Assembly (NCBI GenBank): GCA_030668425.1
Contig: DAOUTY010000018.1
Location: 1 to 14,313 of the forward strand
DNA from: Chloroflexota bacterium
GTDB lineage: Bacteria; Chloroflexota; Dehalococcoidia; SZUA-161
Length of the DNA: 14,313 bases
Direction of reading: 5' to 3'
Numbering within the stretch: the first letter of the stretch is position 1; every line of letters begins with the position of its first letter. The notes under the pieces were generated by a model. It had not been told where the DNA came from and ran no database searches. It saw only the letters and a list, made by a program, of their open reading frames with translations. This document shows, piece by piece, positions 12,746 to 14,313 of this stretch. Made by a program: the position numbers and the translations under genes.

Positions 12746-14205
12746 CTTTTGCCCTCCGTCACCAGCTCTGGAACCATGCTCAAGGCGTGGATCAGGGCCT
12801 TGGCCTTGTCCAGCGTTTCGATATACTCCCCCTCGGGGTCGGAATCGTAGACCACCGCCCCACCTACCTGAAAATAGGCCCTGCCTTCCTTGACCAGGAT
12901 GGTGCGGATGACGATATTGAGGTCGAGCCCCCCGTCGAAGCCCAGGTAGCCGATGGAGCCAGTGTAGACGCTTCTCCTGGTGGGCTCAAGCTCGTCGATG
13001 ATCTCCATAGCCCTCACCTTGGGCGCGCCGGTAATAGAGCCGCCGGGGAACGTGGCCTTGAGCAAGTCGATGATCCCCTTGCCGGGGCGAAGCCGTCCCT
13101 CAACGGTTGAGGTGAGGTGGAACACGGTGGCGTACTTCTCCAGGGCTGCCAGTTCGCTGACCTTCACTGTCCCGTAGCGGCAAACACGCCCCAGATCGTT
13201 CCTCTCCAGGTCAACGATCATTACGTGCTCCGCCTGGTCCTTGATGCTGCGCACCAGCTCCCTAGCCAGCGCCTCATCTGATGCCGGGTCCTTGCCGCGG
13301 GGCCTGGTACCCTTTACGGGGCGGGTCTCTACCAGGTCGCCGCGAACGCGCAGAAATCTCTCCGGGGAGGCGCTGACCACGGTCACGCCGTCGAAGTTGA
13401 GGTAGCTGGCGAAGGGCGCGGGGTTGATACGCCGCAGCCGGCGGTAGAGATCGTATGGGGGGAGGGGCATATCGGACTCGAAACGCTGGGAGATATTAGC
13501 CTGGAAGATATCACCGGCTCTGATGTATTCCCTGACGGCCTCCACCGCCTCGACGTAGCCCTCGTGGGTGAAGTTGGAGCGCAGGCCGATAGGGCTTTCG
13601 ACGGGCTGGTCGAAGTGTGCGCCTTCATGATCCTCCAGGCGGGGTGCTTCGGCCAGGGTGCGCCGCAGTTCTTCGAGGCGAACCTCGGCCCTGGCATGCC
13701 GGGCACTCCCCTTGTCAGGGAAGCCGGTGGCAGCAACATAGGCCCGGCCCTCGAGGTGGTCGAAGGCAATCACCGCGTCGTAGAAAGCGAGATAGCACTC
13801 GGGTAGCTGCAGGTCATCCACCGCTGTGGAGGGCAGCTTCTCGATGAAATGGCCCAGGTCATAGCTCAGGTAGCCCACCGCTCCCCCGATGAAGGGTAGC
13901 GCAGAGGGGTTTTCATCAAGCCTGTATTCGTGGAGCAGTTCACCCAGCACATCGAAGGGATTGCCGAAGACGACCTTATTACCTTCGGGGCTGAGAAGCG
14001 TGATCTCGCTCCCGCGGCTTCTCATTACCAGAAAGGGGTCGCTGCCCATGAAGGAGTACCGCCCCAGCCTCTGGGGGTCCATCCCGCTGTCGAGGAAGAA
14101 GCTGAAGGGCTTGTCCCTGAATCGCTCAAAAGCCTGAGGAGCAGTAGGTGGATTATGGATCTCCTCCACCAGGGGCAGGCGTCTGCTCGTATCAGCCTTG
14201 TTCAT
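12742..14205 (-). CDS. pabB: Aminodeoxychorismate synthase component I
   Basis: Converts chorismate plus ammonia to 4-amino-4-deoxychorismate, the branch into folate. The 487-residue protein has the N-terminal LDSG...RYSFMGSDPF domain and the C-terminal chorismate-binding domain with INPAPFASYL, VSASPERFLRV, the ETRPVKGTRPRG segment, EHVMIVDLERNDLGRV and GGSITGAPKVRAMEII. In the diagnostic P-x-(K/A)-G-T motif it has lysine (residue 298). Lysine is the nucleophile of PabB, whereas anthranilate synthases have alanine, so it should not be called trpE. A TTG three bases upstream (14208) could also start the frame. ATG 14205 is chosen, with GTGGTGAG just upstream at 14210-14217. It is the first gene of the pabB-pabA-pabC operon. 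Confidence 0.93.
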   Translation of the reverse strand: MNKADTSRRLPLVEEIHNPPTAPQAFERFRDKPFSFFLDSGMDPQRLGRYSFMGSDPFLVMRSRGSEITLLSPEGNKVVFGNPFDVLGELLHEYRLDENPSALPFIGGAVGYLSYDLGHFIEKLPSTAVDDLQLPECYLAFYDAVIAFDHLEGRAYVAATGFPDKGSARHARAEVRLEELRRTLAEAPRLEDHEGAHFDQPVESPIGLRSNFTHEGYVEAVEAVREYIRAGDIFQANISQRFESDMPLPPYDLYRRLRRINPAPFASYLNFDGVTVVSASPERFLRVRGDLVETRPVKGTRPRGKDPASDEALARELVRSIKDQAEHVMIVDLERNDLGRVCRYGTVKVSELAALEKYATVFHLTSTVEGRLRPGKGIIDLLKATFPGGSITGAPKVRAMEIIDELEPTRRSVYTGSIGYLGFDGGLDLNIVIRTILVKEGRAYFQVGGAVVYDSDPEGEYIETLDKAKALIHALSMVPELVTEGKR

Positions 14206-14246
14206 CAACTCACCACGGAATCACACTTCGTTTGCGCTTTGGCTAA

Positions 14247-14275
14247 ATTATAGGGGATTGGGAAACGGTTCACAA
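14247..14275 (-). promoter_or_regulatory. Promoter of the pabBAC operon
   Basis: Read on the minus strand, TTGTGA (14275-14270), a 17-bp spacer and a perfect TATAAT (14252-14247) precede pabB. The transcript would start near 14240, with a leader of about 35 nt. Confidence 0.7.
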
Positions 14276-14291
14276 GGCTGGTATCCCCCCA

Positions 14292-14309
14292 CGGGGGCTC
14301 ATGCCCCCG
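14292..14309. repeat. GC-rich hairpin at the right edge
   Basis: CGGGGGC (14292-14298) and GCCCCCG (14303-14309) form a perfect 7-bp stem with loop TCAT. CCCCCC (14285-14290) offers an alternative partner for the G-run. No T-run follows on the minus strand, and the plus-strand continuation is outside the window. It may be part of a terminator or of a dispersed palindrome. Confidence 0.4.
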
Positions 14310-14313
14310 GCGT

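Noticed and set aside
12161..14205. Tryptophan biosynthesis (trpEG) with a leader-peptide attenuator
   Set aside because: The PabB-type lysine, the pabC neighbour, and a short leader of about 35 nt with no run of Trp codons argue against it.
1..14313. Mobile element, prophage or defence island
   Set aside because: All recognisable genes are housekeeping, with no transposase, integrase, toxin-antitoxin or restriction genes and no tRNA attachment site.

Overview
The window is an ordinary bacterial chromosome segment carrying mostly housekeeping genes. Several features suggest it starts at or next to the replication origin. The most likely source is an uncultured member of the Chloroflexota (Dehalococcoidia-like). 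That is inferred from the gene order (dnaA-like tail, obg, nadD, pyrE, gyrB), an R3H/SpoIIIAA-type ATPase with no sporulation genes nearby, and frequent non-ATG starts. No 16S or other decisive marker is present, so the placement is tentative.

Left end (1-5069): the first 81 bases encode the last 26 residues of a protein resembling the C-terminal helix of DnaA. An AT-rich, G-poor gap of about 320 bp follows. It holds three same-strand DnaA-box-like 9-mers spaced 20-21 bp apart and a TATAAT-containing AT-rich stretch. I read this as a candidate oriC. Next is a tightly overlapping trio, obg-nadD-pyrE (ribosome assembly GTPase, NAD biosynthesis, pyrimidine biosynthesis). A 482-bp gap follows with palindromic repeat-like sequence, a good sigma-70-type promoter and a long C-rich leader, and then gyrB.

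Middle (5070-10686): a 283-bp gap holds nested inverted repeats that could fold as an H-type pseudoknot. Then comes a membrane site-2-type (M50) protease with CBS domains. A well-formed promoter drives pdxS-pdxT, the two subunits of DXP-independent pyridoxal 5'-phosphate synthase. They are followed closely, apparently in the same operon, by a tandem GNAT-like protein and a Ycf45/SpoIIIAA-type ATPase with an R3H domain.

Right end (10687-14313): tmk (dTMP kinase) has its own promoter and runs convergently into, overlapping by 43 bp, a minus-strand operon pabB-pabA-pabC. That operon makes p-aminobenzoate for folate. A lysine in the PVKGT motif marks the large subunit as aminodeoxychorismate synthase rather than anthranilate synthase. 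Its promoter has a perfect TATAAT and lies at the right edge. Apart from the folate operon every gene is on the plus strand. No CRISPR array, insertion sequence, tRNA, rRNA or phage gene was seen, and no defence system was recognised.
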